Assembly (NCBI GenBank): GCA_905221605.1
Contig: CAJNDS010001224.1
Coordinates: 465,001 to 529,000 of the forward strand
Reading direction: 5' to 3'
Source: Symbiodinium natans
Lineage: Eukaryota; Sar; Dinophyceae; Suessiales; Symbiodiniaceae
DNA: 64,000 nucleotides
The notes below the pieces were generated by a model, which saw nothing but the letters and a program-made list of their open reading frames with translations, did not search any database and was not told where the DNA came from. Positions 1 to 10,271 of this stretch are shown here, piece by piece. The position numbers were made by a program, and so were the translations under genes. Within the stretch, counting starts at the first letter, position 1. Each line of letters begins with the position of its first letter.

Positions 1-48
1 ATGAGCTCCTGGCTGGTAACGATGTAGCGTAGCCTGCCCGCTGCAGCA

Positions 49-153
49 GGGTGCCCAGTATCCATGTTAAATTATGATAAGGGCACCCTTTTTCGGGTTG
101 GTCACTTGATAAGGGAACCTAAAGGGAAAAGGGTACCACTGGGCTACCAAGAG
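49..153. mobile_element. Family D foldback element
   Basis: The left arm reads gtgcccagtatccatg and the right arm ends ggtaccactgggctaccaag, with gggcaccctt and aagggaacc inside. The same order of blocks recurs near 23.9, 35.3, 57.2 and 62.4 kb. No coding capacity is seen. It is a MITE-like copy whose left end is degenerate. Confidence 0.6.
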
Positions 154-328
154 TAGCCAGGTTCTCCCCCACAACCTAAGGAAAAGATTGCCATTTTTTT
201 TGGCTTAGTGCGGTGTATAACGGAACCTCACCCATGAGACAAGGGGTCTACAGGAACTACTGGGCAGCCTGAGTGGAATCGGGTTTTCGCTTAGGTTCTA
301 AGCCTCCTAAACCGCCCAAATAAACCTT

Positions 329-437
329 GGGATGTTCCCCTTCTACTAGCAGTCCTGAATAAGGCTTATGGGGGGGGGGGGGGGTACTAGAAACCCGATT
401 AAGGACTGTTCCTAGAATCCTAGAAGGGGAACATCCC
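329..437. mobile_element. Family B foldback element with poly-G loop
   Basis: The terminal arms are GGGATGTTCCCCTTCTAC and the inverted GAAGGGGAACATCCC. A run of about 16 G sits in the loop region. Several other B copies carry poly-G or poly-C at the same place, so the homopolymer belongs to this part of the element. Confidence 0.75.
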
Positions 438-544
438 AACCTAAAAACCTCCTCAGCCTCCTCAACCTCCCTAAGCTTCCTCAACCTCCTACGCCGAGGA
501 ACTGGCCACCTCTCGGAATTTCCTGGTGTTCCAGGACCTGCCTC

Positions 545-690
545 TACTTGGAGGTTCATGGTACTTACTAACCAATTATAACTGTACTTATAACCCTACT
601 TATAATACACCTAAAGGGCCTTATAGGGGGTTATCCCAAATATGAGTAGGGTTATAAGCCCAGTTGTAAGTGGTTGTTAAGTCCAAGTAG
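545..690. mobile_element. Family A foldback element, right arm deleted
   Basis: The left terminus is intact (CTTGGAGGTTCATGG) and the interior matches the 3205 and 15839 copies (ctaaagggccttatagggg). The right terminus runs gttaagtc straight into caagtag, so about ten bases of the inverted terminus are missing. Confidence 0.75.
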
Positions 691-721
691 GGCTCTGGGT
701 TCAGGGTTTGCACTCAGGAAC

Positions 722-831
722 TAGACCCCCCAGAGCAAGCTAGGAATCCACAGGGGCTTTACAAGACAATGAGGGAACCTAAACCCTGAAACAGATGGAA
801 TGATAAGGGCCTGCTCCAGGGACTCTAGGGA
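722..831. mobile_element. Family F repeat, diverged
   Basis: It starts ctagaccccccagag and ends aagggcctgctccaggga. The order of blocks matches copies at 4336, 17526, 32231 and 48092. The arms are only weakly inverted, so the true termini are uncertain. Confidence 0.45.
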
Positions 832-1136
832 ATCTAAGCCTCGAGCCCGGGAGCTTTATTCGCAGGTTTCTCAGGAGCTCTCTGCCATCTAGATTCCCAA
901 AGCAAGGCCCTGAGATCCGAAAGCCTCGAGACAAACAGCCCAGAAACCGCAAGACCTGAGCATGAGACACCACTGAAACCCCCTAAGCCCCCTTTTCCCC
1001 CCAGCTACCCGAACTCCTCCCCCTCTCCCGTTCTCAAACAAGACCAATCACCCGAAAAGCCTTGCCAGTCGCATCATCTTCTCGTTGAACATCTCGGCAT
1101 CCTGGCCGGCATACCTGCATTCTCATCGACGTCATA

Positions 1137-1254
1137 AGGAGACCTCTGAAGGACCGAAAAGAGCCCTTAATTCAAGGACAAGACCTTGTGAATTATGCTA
1201 TAAGGATCCCTTTATTCTAGTTAGGAGACCTCTGAAGGACTCAAAGAGCCCTTA
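1137..1254. mobile_element. Family C-like fragment with duplicated left end
   Basis: The 18-base string aggagacctctgaaggac, followed by aaagagcccttaa (a C-type terminus), occurs at 1137-1170 and again at 1223-1254. Between them lies the C-type centre (ataaggatcccttt). Confidence 0.5.
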
Positions 1255-1724
1255 ACATAATAGGGATTCATAGTTTTCTTCTTCTTTTTTTTTTTTTTTT
1301 TGGGGGGGGGGGGTTCTGGCGTTTTGAGGTTTTGTTTTGAGGTTAATGGGGTTTATCAAAGAGCCCTTATGCCCATTAATAAAGGGTTATAATACTAACA
1401 GTTAAGGTATATTCCTTAATTCAGGGGTTTTAAGGGATATCCGGGGAAGGAGCAGGGCTTCTGCCATTCGGGGCAGGGTTTACCCGAAGGGCCCCAAGAA
1501 CATCTTAGGATGCTGCCTTAGATCCGGATCTTCAAGTGGCTTGAGGGACACTCCGCGCTTAACTAAGCGCAGAACATGCCTCGGGCTTATGGCTTGGGGG
1601 CTTTGGGGGGTCGATGGTTACAATAGGGCCCATGTGTTCCCATGGACTAGCGAGAAGCAACAGCATCCTGGAAGAGCTGAGCCTGACCTGTGGGAATGGC
1701 TGCTGAACACTGCCGACCCTACAG

Positions 1725-2060
1725 CCTGAACCCTGAACCCTAAACCCTGAACATGTCTAACCCTGAACACAACAAGGCACTGCCAGGCATCCTAAACCCC
1801 GGAACCCAAACATTACGGGTTTAGGGTTTATGCCCTAAACTCAAAACCACCCGAAAATCCCCCAAGCCCTTAAGCCCTGAAACCGCCTTCTGCCTCCACC
1901 AAATACCCTCCCTTTCGCCCCAAACCCGAAACCCTGAACCCTAAACCCTAAACCCCTTTCGCCCTCTCTCACCCCTTTCGCCCTAAACCCGAAAACCTCA
2001 TCAAAACTCCAAACTAAAACCCTGAACCCCCACAACCCGAAACCCACCCTAAGGCCCCTG
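1725..2060 (+). repeat. Degenerate telomere-like tract
   Basis: Dense but imperfect CCCTAAA and CCCTGAA units (aaccctgaac, aaacccgaa) run through the stretch with no stable period. It looks like an old, mutated array. No gene is seen. Confidence 0.7.
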
Positions 2061-2069
2061 ATGCCGCGG

Positions 2070-2143
2070 AACCCTAAACCCTAAACCCTAAACCCTAAAC
2101 CCTAAACTCTAAACCCTAAACCCTAAACCCTAAACCCTAAACC
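2070..2143 (-). repeat. Interstitial telomeric array (CCCTAAA)n
   Basis: About ten near-perfect units, one with ACTCT. TGCCGCGG lies on both sides, at 2062-2069 and 2147-2154. Confidence 0.95.
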
Positions 2144-2146
2144 TAC

Positions 2147-2220
2147 TGCCGCGGGGCCATCGTCGGATGGCCGCCAGGTCGCGGCCGGCGACTTCCTCCT
2201 TGAGACCCAGCGCTGACAAC
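2147..2220 (-). CDS. Exon candidate, unknown protein
   Basis: Read on the minus strand, a frame giving LSALGLKEEVAGRDLAAIRR has G or C at nearly every third position. It follows an AG|G acceptor (cgcttaag|gttgtc) and runs into GTAGGTTTAGGG, where GTAGG could be a donor. The peptide is soluble-looking and unrecognised. GC-rich DNA gives open frames easily, so this is tentative. Confidence 0.35.
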
Positions 2221-2228
2221 CTTAAGCG

Positions 2229-2320
2229 GTTTAGGGTTTAGGGTTAGGGTTTAGGGTTTAGGGTTTAGGGTTCAGGGTTCAGGGTTTAGGGTTTAGGGTT
2301 TAGGGTTTAGGGCTTAGGGG
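2229..2320 (+). repeat. Interstitial telomeric array (TTTAGGG)n
   Basis: About twelve units with TTAGGG, TTCAGGG and CTTAGGG variants. With the 2070 array, which runs in the opposite direction, it brackets the exon-like island at 2147-2220. Confidence 0.95.
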
Positions 2321-2535
2321 CCAGAGACACGAGCTGCCCGGGCTTCAGGGATTTCCGGGCTTTCAGGCCTTTTTAGGGCTTTCAGGGCTTTTAGGGCTTT
2401 TGGGGCGTTTAGGGCTCCAGTGATCTTGGGTTTGGGGGTTTTGAGATTCTTGGGTTCTTTAGGGCTTTAGGGCTTTAGGGTCATGCCGATGCTGGTATTG
2501 CACTTCAAAAGAAGGGGGTCCACATAAATCCACCA

Positions 2536-2649
2536 GGTGGAGCTTCATGGGTAGGATCTCTAGGGGGTTATGAGTAATTACCCTCAATGAAGTTAAAGTA
2601 TAGTCACCGTAAGTATAACCCTACTTAGAACTATCCATGAGCCTTCAAG
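2536..2649. mobile_element. Family A foldback element, diverged
   Basis: It begins ggtggagcttcatgggta and ends actatccatgagccttcaag. The interior gtaagtataaccctactta is typical of A. Both termini carry substitutions. Confidence 0.6.
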
Positions 2650-2759
2650 TAGTAGCCCTAAACCCTAAACCGTAAACCCTAAACCCTAAACCCTGCAGTC
2701 TGAGCAGGGCTGGGCCCTTGACGTGGTAAGCACGCCACGACCTGAAGGTTGGGGTGGAG

Positions 2760-2905
2760 CTTGGAGCTTCATTTGGGTACTCAGAAGGAGGGTTTGGGGT
2801 TTAGGGTTTAGGGTTTAAGAGGGTTCACAGTATGGTGACTTTGTTTGTGACTCTATTTAGGGTACTTATAACTAACCCTACTTCTGACTACGCGTGAACC
2901 TCCAG
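2760..2905. mobile_element. Family A element split by telomeric repeats
   Basis: The left end cttggagcttcatttgggta and right end gcgtgaacctccag are both present. Where other copies read aagtagggttataagtatgg, this one reads agaaggagggtttggggttt..., with about four telomeric units (2789-2818) before the element resumes at ggttcacagtatgg. The break coincides with a GGGTT that matches the repeat. Confidence 0.75.
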
Positions 2906-3044
2906 GAGGAGAGTAAGGACCCTTCGTCACACTCTGTCAGATGGCCGTCCTCATGCTGCAAACCATGGAATCTAAATTCCAAGTCTGACACCCTAATGGT
3001 TTCTGAACAAACCCTTTTTACGGCTAGGACTGCTGCATCTGAAC

Positions 3045-3105
3045 AAACCCTAAACCCTAAACCCTAAACACTAAACCCAAACCCGAAACCCTAAACCCTA
3101 ACAGC
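3045..3105 (-). repeat. Interstitial telomeric array, partly degenerate
   Basis: (CCCTAAA)n with ACACTAAACCCAAACCCG variants in the middle. Confidence 0.9.
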
Positions 3106-3204
3106 ACTGTCGGCGTCTGGGCCACCCAACAGGGCTCGGACAAGGGGGTCGAGTTCACCTCGAGCGCTCTCTGAAAGTTGGGTTTCCTTAAATCTGACAC
3201 CCTA

Positions 3205-3355
3205 CTTGGAGGTTCATGGTACTTACTAAGCAATTATAACTGTACTTATAACCCCACTTATAATACCCCTAAAGGGCCTTATAGGGGTTATCCCAACTAT
3301 AAGTAGGGTTATAAGCCCAGCTATAAGTGGTTCGTAAGTCCCATGAACCTCCAAG
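3205..3355. mobile_element. Family A foldback element, complete reference copy
   Basis: This 151-bp copy has both termini intact, CTTGGAGGTTCATGG and CCATGAACCTCCAAG, and is palindromic throughout (ttataaccccactta against ataagtagggttataa). It has no open frame. It is the best copy against which to judge broken A copies. Confidence 0.85.
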
Positions 3356-3379
3356 CAACCCTCAGGAGAGCTGAGGATC

Positions 3380-3435
3380 TTTAGGGTTTAGGGTTTAGGG
3401 TTTAGGGTTTAGGGTTTAGGGTTTAGGGTTTAGGG
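3380..3435 (+). repeat. Interstitial telomeric array (TTTAGGG)n
   Basis: Eight perfect units, ending in gggttatagagcc. Confidence 0.95.
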
Positions 3436-3439
3436 TTAT

Positions 3440-3568
3440 AGAGCCAGCAGGCCAACTCACACTTGGGCGGGCGAGATGCAAGGACGTCACGGGAGGAACT
3501 TCGACACATATCCTTCAAACTCTATGTGGTCGAGTACGGGTATCTAGCGGAACAGGCTACTCGGTAGA
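3440..3568 (+). CDS. Exon candidate after telomeric array
   Basis: An AG acceptor in gggttatag is followed by an open frame containing LRHISFKLYVVEYGYLAEQA and a TAG stop. Codon bias is only moderate. If real, the upstream telomeric array would be the intron end. The product is unknown. Confidence 0.3.
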
Positions 3569-3936
3569 TTAGGGGTTTTCTGCCAGCCGGGGGAGAAGCA
3601 TAGCATAGACTTTCGGTGTAGGTCATGCCGTGAGATTATATGTTATTGTCATTGTTTATCATCTTTCTTTGCTGCTTTGGGGGCGATGGCTAGATGCATA
3701 TTCCAGGGGTTTAGGGTTTACTTAATCCCTGTTCCCCTAGGAAGAAAAAAGGATCCTTTTTGTTCATATATAAGAAAGGCCATAACCCAAAAAGTAAAAA
3801 GGATCCCGAACACTGATCTAGTTTAGGGGTTGCTGCATTCCTTCTGGGCCGCCGGCGAAAAGCCCCTCCCACACGCGGCCTGCCTGCTCGGTCCGGCTCC
3901 TTGGAAAGACGCCAATACCCCTTCACGAAGGCTCTA

Positions 3937-4056
3937 CTTGGAGGTTCAGGGAACCTATAACCCTAATCACTACTGCACTTATAAGCCCCCTAAGTCCCCT
4001 AAGTAGGTTATAAGTAGACTTATAACGTCGGTTACAAGTACCCATGAACCTCCAAG
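3937..4056. mobile_element. Family A foldback element
   Basis: Left end CTTGGAGGTTCAGGG, right end CCATGAACCTCCAAG. It is shorter than the 3205 copy because the central ctaaagggcc block is reduced. Confidence 0.8.
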
Positions 4057-4108
4057 CATCGACTTCATGATGAGGACGCCTATACCATGGCCTTCGAGGC
4101 TTTAACTT

Positions 4109-4199
4109 GGGATGCTCCCCTTATAGCCCTTACTGGGGAATTAGAGCAAGGGGTACCATAATCCCTGCTAAGGACGGTTCGTATACGGGGGAACATCCC
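4109..4199. mobile_element. Family B foldback element
   Basis: GGGATGCTCCCCTTATA at the left and TACGGGGGAACATCCC at the right, with ccctgctaaggac inside. Confidence 0.75.
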
Positions 4200-4335
4200 A
4201 AAGGTCGAACGTACCTTTACAAGGTAAGGCTTCCCCCAACTGAGCGTGCATTTCATTCTCGAAAGGGCCAAAAACTCAAGTCCATGCATCGAGCCCTCCG
4301 AAGCCCAAACGCGCACTTCTCGACTTTTGTGTGTT

Positions 4336-4445
4336 AGACCCTGAGAGTAACCAAGTAATAGACAGGGCACCCTTCTTTTGGGGTCCAAGGGGCTTGAAGG
4401 ACACCTACGCTTTTTTAAAAAAGGGAATAGGGGCCTACTCTGGGA
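4336..4445. mobile_element. Family F repeat
   Basis: It starts ttagaccctgagagtaacc and ends ggggcctactctggga, with the shared gggcaccctt block. Spans of open frame across it are not coding. Confidence 0.5.
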
Positions 4446-4547
4446 GATGTGTGTGTGTGTGTCTCATCCTTGCGCAGGGCACAGGGCACATGGTGGCCGA
4501 TGCACCCTTTGTGTTTTTGGGGGGACTGTAGGCCAGTATACTGGGCA

Positions 4548-4653
4548 GGGTTTAGGATTTAGGGTTTAGGGTTTAGGGTTTAGGGTTTAGGCTTTAGGGT
4601 TTAGGGTTTAGGGTTTAAGGTTTAGGGTTTAGGGTTTAGGGCTTACCCTAAAG
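4548..4653 (+). repeat. Interstitial telomeric array (TTTAGGG)n
   Basis: About fifteen units with a few variants (gattt, gcttt, aaggt). TACTGG occurs just outside on both sides (4539-4544 and 4660-4665), a weak possible target duplication. Confidence 0.95.
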
Positions 4654-4687
4654 CCTTTGTACTGGATACTTCAGGGGGTTCCACAGA

Positions 4688-4772
4688 ATTCTGGAGCCGA
4701 CCTGAGCGCGGCGCAGGGCGTAAAACTCCTTCGGCGACTCGCCTGGGAGTGTCTTTGGAGTCTCGGGTCAAT
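4688..4772 (+). CDS. Exon candidate, unknown protein
   Basis: The plus frame SGADLSAAQGVKLLRRLAWE has mostly G/C third positions in its first twenty codons, then decays. The acceptor and donor are not clear. Confidence 0.3.
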
Positions 4773-5179
4773 TTCTAAGAAATGCTCAAACCGAAACGCT
4801 TTAACGCAAAAAAGGAGAAGATAAGGAAGGAGGTGCCCATAACCCGTAAGGGGCATGCCCCAGGGGGTGCGTTGGATATATTCTTAGATTATTGAAGGCT
4901 GTTTAAGGGAGTAAGGTTCGATGCGGCCACGCCTGCCAGACAAATATGGCTTACAAGTGAGGCATGACTCAAGGGTGCTTCAGGGAGGGGGGGGGGGGGG
5001 GGGTAGGTACCTAGGCTAGTGAACCTTAGGGAAGGTAGGGAGCCTTTGTGTGTAACTTAGATAGCTTATATAACTTAAACAGGGTGTGTTCCGGATGTAA
5101 TATTGAAACCTCCTTGTGATATAATTCACTCTGAGGACACCTGTGTAGTTAATAAGTTATATTCCCTGCATTACTGGGA

Positions 5180-5275
5180 ATATATTGCTTATATTATATA
5201 TACACGTACATATATATATATATATTTTTTTTTATGGTCATATATATATATATAGAGAGATAATAAGCCATATAT
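5180..5275. repeat. AT-rich microsatellite
   Basis: (AT)n and TATA-rich sequence around a T-run, ending in gagagataa. No gene is seen from 4860 to 5390. Confidence 0.85.
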
Positions 5276-5787
5276 AACCTACCTTGATGGGTATCTGGGA
5301 AAGGCCAGGAAGAACTGGGCAACCGACTGCTGGAGGCGAGATACTCAGACACGAGGTAATGGTACGTCCTCAAATGGGGCGCAGGGGAGGTTTAGGGTTT
5401 AGGGTTTGAGGGAGCGAAGATTCGGAAGCCCTAAAAATTACCCCAAAACCCCTATAAACCCTGTACCCTGAAAACCCCATAAACCCATTAAACCTTAAAC
5501 CCTCTGAACACTACAAACCCTTGAGACCCATTGCAAATCCCCCTGAAGGAATTCGCCTTCCGACAACAGATAGGGGTTTAGGGTTTAGGATTCTTGGGTG
5601 GGGGGGGGGGGGGGTTCTTGTGAGCTGACGTCTTCTCTCGTTGAGCCTACAAGCTTGGAGCATCTCTGGGAGGTCTGGGGTCTGTCTCGAGTAAGCAAAT
5701 CACCTGTGGGGAAGCAGAAGCCCTGAGAGCAGGACAGCATCGCGTCAATGCCATACTCCATGAGCGTCTCCCCATGGCCTCTCATCG

Positions 5788-5862
5788 ACCCTAAACCCTA
5801 AACCCTAAAACCTAAAACCACAAACCCTAAACCCTAAACCCTAAACCCTAAACCCTAAACAG
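5788..5862 (-). repeat. Interstitial telomeric array (CCCTAAA)n
   Basis: Two blocks of (CCCTAAA)n are interrupted by cctaaaaccacaaa. Confidence 0.92.
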
Positions 5863-5885
5863 TCGAGGCTCGCACAGCACATTTC

Positions 5886-5977
5886 GGGATGTCCCCCCTT
5901 ATACTAACAGTCCATGATCGGGATCTACCCCTCTTAGAACCCCTAGTAAGGCCTGTTCGTCTCAGGGGGAAAATCCC
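5886..5977. mobile_element. Family B foldback element
   Basis: GGGATGTCCCCCCTTATAC at the left. The degenerate right end gggggaaaatccc has lost the GAACAT core. Confidence 0.7.
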
Positions 5978-6196
5978 AAGGCCCATAGGGCACGCAACTA
6001 ACAAATGAACTATACGAGCGTACTTCGTGAGAACGGACACAATGTGTGGGTAGGCTTATCATCTACAGTATTCCTAAACCCAAAACCCTAAACCCTAATT
6101 AAACCCTACACAAGGATTATGCCGGGCACGATCTTGGTCATGAAGCTCCTGGTCTAGACCGAACTCTGGGTCCAGCGCTTTGGGCTGAGAACGCCC

Positions 6197-6320
6197 TAGG
6201 GGCCTGAATAATTAGGGTTTTTGGGTTTTGGGGGGGGGGGGGGGGGGTTAGTAGAGTATAATTACAAAGGAACACCCTAAACCCTAAACCCTAAACCCAT
6301 TATTCCGACCCCTATATTAC
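6197..6320. mobile_element. Family I element carrying telomeric repeats
   Basis: It begins ctaggggcctgaataattag and ends attattccgacccctata, as in the 24472 and 42661 copies. A G-run of about 18 fills the middle. Between tataattacaaagg and attattccg three telomeric units (6276-6298) replace the usual gacgataagggaatac block. Confidence 0.7.
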
Positions 6321-7308
6321 GCCGAAGCTCAGGCTGGGCTGGGCAACTCAGGCCCGCGCTGGCAGAGAACAGATGCGTGTGCACCTCGGCAATATAAGGG
6401 CTTAGGGTTTAGGGTTTAGGGAGGAGAAACAGCTCGGAAAGAGAAGCCTCCACAGATATTCCGCTATTGACAACAACTGTTCTCAAATCTCAACTACCGT
6501 CCTCTGCATGTGGGCGGCATGAAACCGTTTACTGGACCCGCGCCTCTAAACCCTAAACCCTAAGAATACTCAAGAATCAAGACGGGTTGGGTTGGAAGAT
6601 GACACCCTCGGGCCACAACCGGGAATAACAGGGCGAAGCTGAGGCAGCTACGTCGATCGCCTCTGCAGCTTCCACCTTTTCTTACACATCTGTTTAGGGT
6701 TTAGGGCTTAGGTTTAGGGGCGCAAATCTTGGAGTTTAGGGAACTTGCTATGATGGCTCACACATGCCTGGGACTTTTGGGACCCCCGGGGCAAGCTGTC
6801 TGAAGGGTTTCGTGCATCCTATAGACCCTAAACCCGAGGAGTTCTCCACGGAATATGCAGGATATCCAAGGGCGGTAAACAGGACGGGCCTTCGGTCCAT
6901 AGGAAGGGACTTCACTTAACTGACACTCCACACCCACAAGCCCAACTGTTGCTCCTACCCACCCAAGTCCTCACCTTTGCATGCGTAAGCCCCTAAACCC
7001 TTTTGACCCCAAATGCCAAAAAAACAAACCCCAAGAACCAAAACCTGATCTCCAAAACACCAAACCCCACAATACCCCAATCCCCGCAACCCCAAACCCC
7101 AAAGCGCAAACCTCAAGAACCCCAACCCTAAACCCTAAACCCATCTAAACCCTTTCGAGCAAAAACCCTAAAACCCTCAACCCATCCTCACCCTAAGTCT
7201 CAAAGCTCCTAGAAGACACAGGCCTCCTGCAGAATGGCTTCGGCGAGGTGTCTCTGATCCTGGCGAGGGAATGGGAGAGTCGGGAGGGGGGTCTCAGGGT
7301 TTCGGGCT

Positions 7309-7480
7309 ACTTGGTTCATGGGCAGCTCTAAGTAGGGTTACAAGCATGGTAACTAGACTTATCATCCTCTAGGTCCCTAATAAGGTCCCTAAACCCTAAA
7401 CCCTACTATCCCTACATCTAAACCCTAAAGCCTGAACCCTAAACCCTACGTATATACTACCCCTAAACCTTAAGTAGGGT
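7309..7480. mobile_element. Family A remnant interrupted by telomeric units
   Basis: The left part ctacttggttcatgggcag and agtagggttacaagcatggtaact are A-type. After ggtccctaataag the sequence turns into CCCTAAA and variants, and the right terminus cannot be found. Confidence 0.5.
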
Positions 7481-7798
7481 TTGGAAGGCACCTCGGCTAT
7501 CACGCTCGTAGACCTGCTTGTCCAAAGCCGGGAAGCCCTGATCTAGCATTTCGGGGTTCATAAGGTTTACTTGGCTCATGTCATGGGTAGCCTGGGTAGG
7601 TATGGGTAGGGTTCTATGCAAACCACCGAAAATTAGCCAGGGGGTTTTGATGCTATGAAACCCCAAACCCTAAACCCTAAACCGTTTCTTGTGCCAAAAC
7701 TTGTTGGAGTCTCGGATTCTGAGGTCAAGCACTTACTTGTTCCTACATCCTGAACCCAAGTCCTGAGCCCTAAAAGCACTCCAAGAAGGAACCGGTAT

Positions 7799-8001
7799 GG
7801 GATGTTCCCCCTTATACTAACAGTCCATAGTAGGGATTAGAATCGGGGGTCCTATAATCCCTATTAAGGACTCTTCTTACTTCTCCAATAACCAAGGGGG
7901 AAAAAAGGTTAAACTTTAATATTCCTACTACAGAAGGAAACCCAAAAAGTTCAAAGTTCAACTAAAGGCGAAGTAAGTCTTAGTATAAGGGGGAACATCC
8001 C
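7799..8001. mobile_element. Family B element with a nested foldback element
   Basis: Both B termini are intact (GGGATGTTCCCCCTTATAC and GTATAAGGGGGAACATCCC). At 7876-7977 another inverted element, CTTACTTCTCC...GGCGAAGTAAG, interrupts the right arm between ggactctt and cttagtataagg. CTT flanks it on both sides. Confidence 0.8.
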
Positions 8002-8225
8002 AACCTATACCCTAAACCCTAAACCCTAAACGGGCTGTCTCAGCGAGGTGTCTGTGCCAAAACCACCGACCGCTGCCTCCAAGAAGAGCGGCTGCTTCGG
8101 ATTCAATGAGGCCTGGGCTGATGCACCCAACTGGCCCTAAACCCCCCCTGAATTAAGGAAACGGGTTTAGGGTTGAGGGTTGAGGGTCAGGGTTTAGGGC
8201 CACCCTTTTTGAAGGAATCTACCTG

Positions 8226-8364
8226 GGGATATTCTCCCTTATACTAACAGTTCTGAATAGGGATAACAAAGGGGGGGGGGGGGTAATCCCTATTAAGGAC
8301 TGTTAGCTAGTATACCGTAAACTCCAAAAAGTTGGAACATCCCTATCCCCATACGGGACATCCC
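8226..8364. mobile_element. Family B element with inserted segment and poly-G loop
   Basis: The left arm ggggatattctcccttatac and ctattaaggactgttag are B-type. The right arm is broken after ctagtata by a piece resembling the element nested at 39061 (taaactcc...ttggaacatcc). It resumes as gggacatccc. Confidence 0.6.
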
Positions 8365-8452
8365 AAGGAATCTACCTCGAATCATACTGAGGATCCCTAT
8401 GATAGTGCAAGGTATCTTCCACAATGCAAGGGGCTTTAGAGGCTCTCTGGGT
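8365..8452. mobile_element. Family C foldback element, left end missing
   Basis: aaggaatctacct...actgaggatccctat...ctttagaggctctctggg follows the C order. It directly abuts the B copy. Confidence 0.6.
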
Positions 8453-9052
8453 GATGGATTTGAGGGTTCGACGCCTGCCCACAAAGCCTAGTAACCCTTC
8501 ATTCGAGAATGCATATACCTTAAACAGAATGGGGTTAAGCTGCATGGGCATTGGGGTACCTTGCTATGCCAACAAAATATCATAACCATTGTTATACGAA
8601 CCCTCCCCCCCCCCCTACAAAAATATGTATTTACTTATGTGTAATCAACAACGGTTGCGTTGCAGGAAACCACCATGCTTAACTATATAGGGATCCTTAT
8701 TCCACCATGAAGTATATTCCTTAACTAAGGGCTAAGCAGGGACCCTTATTGCAGATGCGCTCCTCTATTGGGGGGTGGTTGACTTCTCTGGGCAAGGCTT
8801 TGGTCTTGGTTGTGTGGACTTCCGTGGCTTCAGCTTGGTGGTATGTGGACCAGGCCATTGCTGCAAAATGTCTTTGAGGTTTAGGTTTAGGGTTTAGGGT
8901 TTAGTTTTTGATCGCGGGTATTGGCAGGGCAAGCGGAAAAGCTCGGAAATGTTGCACTGCGCGAATGCGCGTGCACCTACGACTCGCGCACAACAGTTCA
9001 AGAGCCTCGGCAAAGCCAGCCTCGAAACACTAAACCTTAAACCTTGCAAGCC

Positions 9053-9130
9053 CTAAACCCTAAACCCTAAACCCTAAATTTAAACCCCAAACCCTAAACC
9101 CTAAACCCTAAAGCCTAAAGCCTAAACCCT
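9053..9130 (-). repeat. Interstitial telomeric array (CCCTAAA)n
   Basis: About ten units with aaatttaaac and aaagcc variants, followed by poly-C/poly-A. Confidence 0.92.
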
Positions 9131-9268
9131 ACCCCCCCCCCCCCCAAGAAAAAAAAAAAAAGACACACACAAAGCTTCGAGTTTCGGGCTTCGGGCTACG
9201 ACCAGAATTTCGGCTCGGCTCTGCAAACCCAATGGACACATGTAAAGAGCTCGCAATGTACTACTGTT

Positions 9269-9372
9269 TGGGTTTAGGGTTTAGGGTTTAGGGTTTAGGG
9301 TTTAGGGTTTAGGGTTTAGGGTTTAGGGTTTAGGGTTTAGGGTTTAGGGTTTAGGGTTTAGGGTTTAGGGTT
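9269..9372 (+). repeat. Interstitial telomeric array (TTTAGGG)n
   Basis: About fifteen perfect units followed by aggattt variants. The next 900 bp to 10271 hold only scattered degenerate units at 9913-9938 and no convincing gene. An open frame at 9461-9784 has no coding bias. Confidence 0.96.
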
Positions 9373-10225
9373 CATAACAGGGACTAGGATTTAGGATTTA
9401 GGGTTTAGGATACAGACAAACCCCCCGGGCAATAACTAAGCCCCAAAACAGTACTAACATATGGCTTTCCCAGTGAACGTAGAAGGCTCAGACACCTTAA
9501 GAACCATACAACATCACTTCATACCAAGAATGCCAAGACTAGAACCACACAGCCCAGGCACCAGAAGTGAGAGGGCCGTTTCGCCACTCAGGAGCCGTTT
9601 CCTTGCGCCGGAAGCCGACAGTTTCGAGTTTAGGGTGTTGAGATATGGGAGTTTACGAAAAAAGGTGTACCCTACTCAAGACCCCAAAATAGAAGGATTC
9701 CTCTTTAATAAGGACCCCAACAAGGGTACCTCCATTTTCGTAAACCCCCATGTATGGTTTAGGGTGCAGGGTTTAGTGATTTAGGCCTTGGGACCCCTAG
9801 AAGTTACAGCCGGGACTCGATTTTTTGAAGTTTCGTTGGGTTTTGGATTGAACGGCTTATGAAAGCTGACTAGATACATCTTCGGGATTCGGACGCCGGA
9901 TTCTGTTCAAGGGTTTAGGGTTTAGGGTTTAGGGTTTGGTAGGCTAGGTGGCTTGCCACTCGCCTAGCTGATGCTGCTCGTCGGCCACAGACAAAATGAG
10001 AGATTCCAACCCAAGCAAGGGGATTTCGGCCTAAATCCCGTTGATCCCGATCCACGGATTATAGGAAAAGGGGGGGTGGGAGTTTAGGGAGTAGGTCTGG
10101 AGTCTAGGGTTCAGGGTTTAAGGCTTTTCGATGCTTTTTCCGCAGGGAATCTGGAGTAACCACTGTTGGTTACCCCGGTGTCTGTGCATCATGCGTGCAA
10201 AAACGGCCCTGACCGGTGGTGTGGT

Positions 10226-10252
10226 ATTAGTATAAGGAGGAACATCACAAAG
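10226..10252. mobile_element. Solo right end of family B
   Basis: ttagtataaggaggaacatc matches the B right arm. No left arm is seen nearby. Confidence 0.5.
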
Positions 10253-10271
10253 TATGCAGTATCAGCAAGTA

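Noticed and set aside
9269-9372. CRISPR-like regular repeats.
   Set aside because: All such arrays are head-to-tail telomeric heptamers with no spacers.
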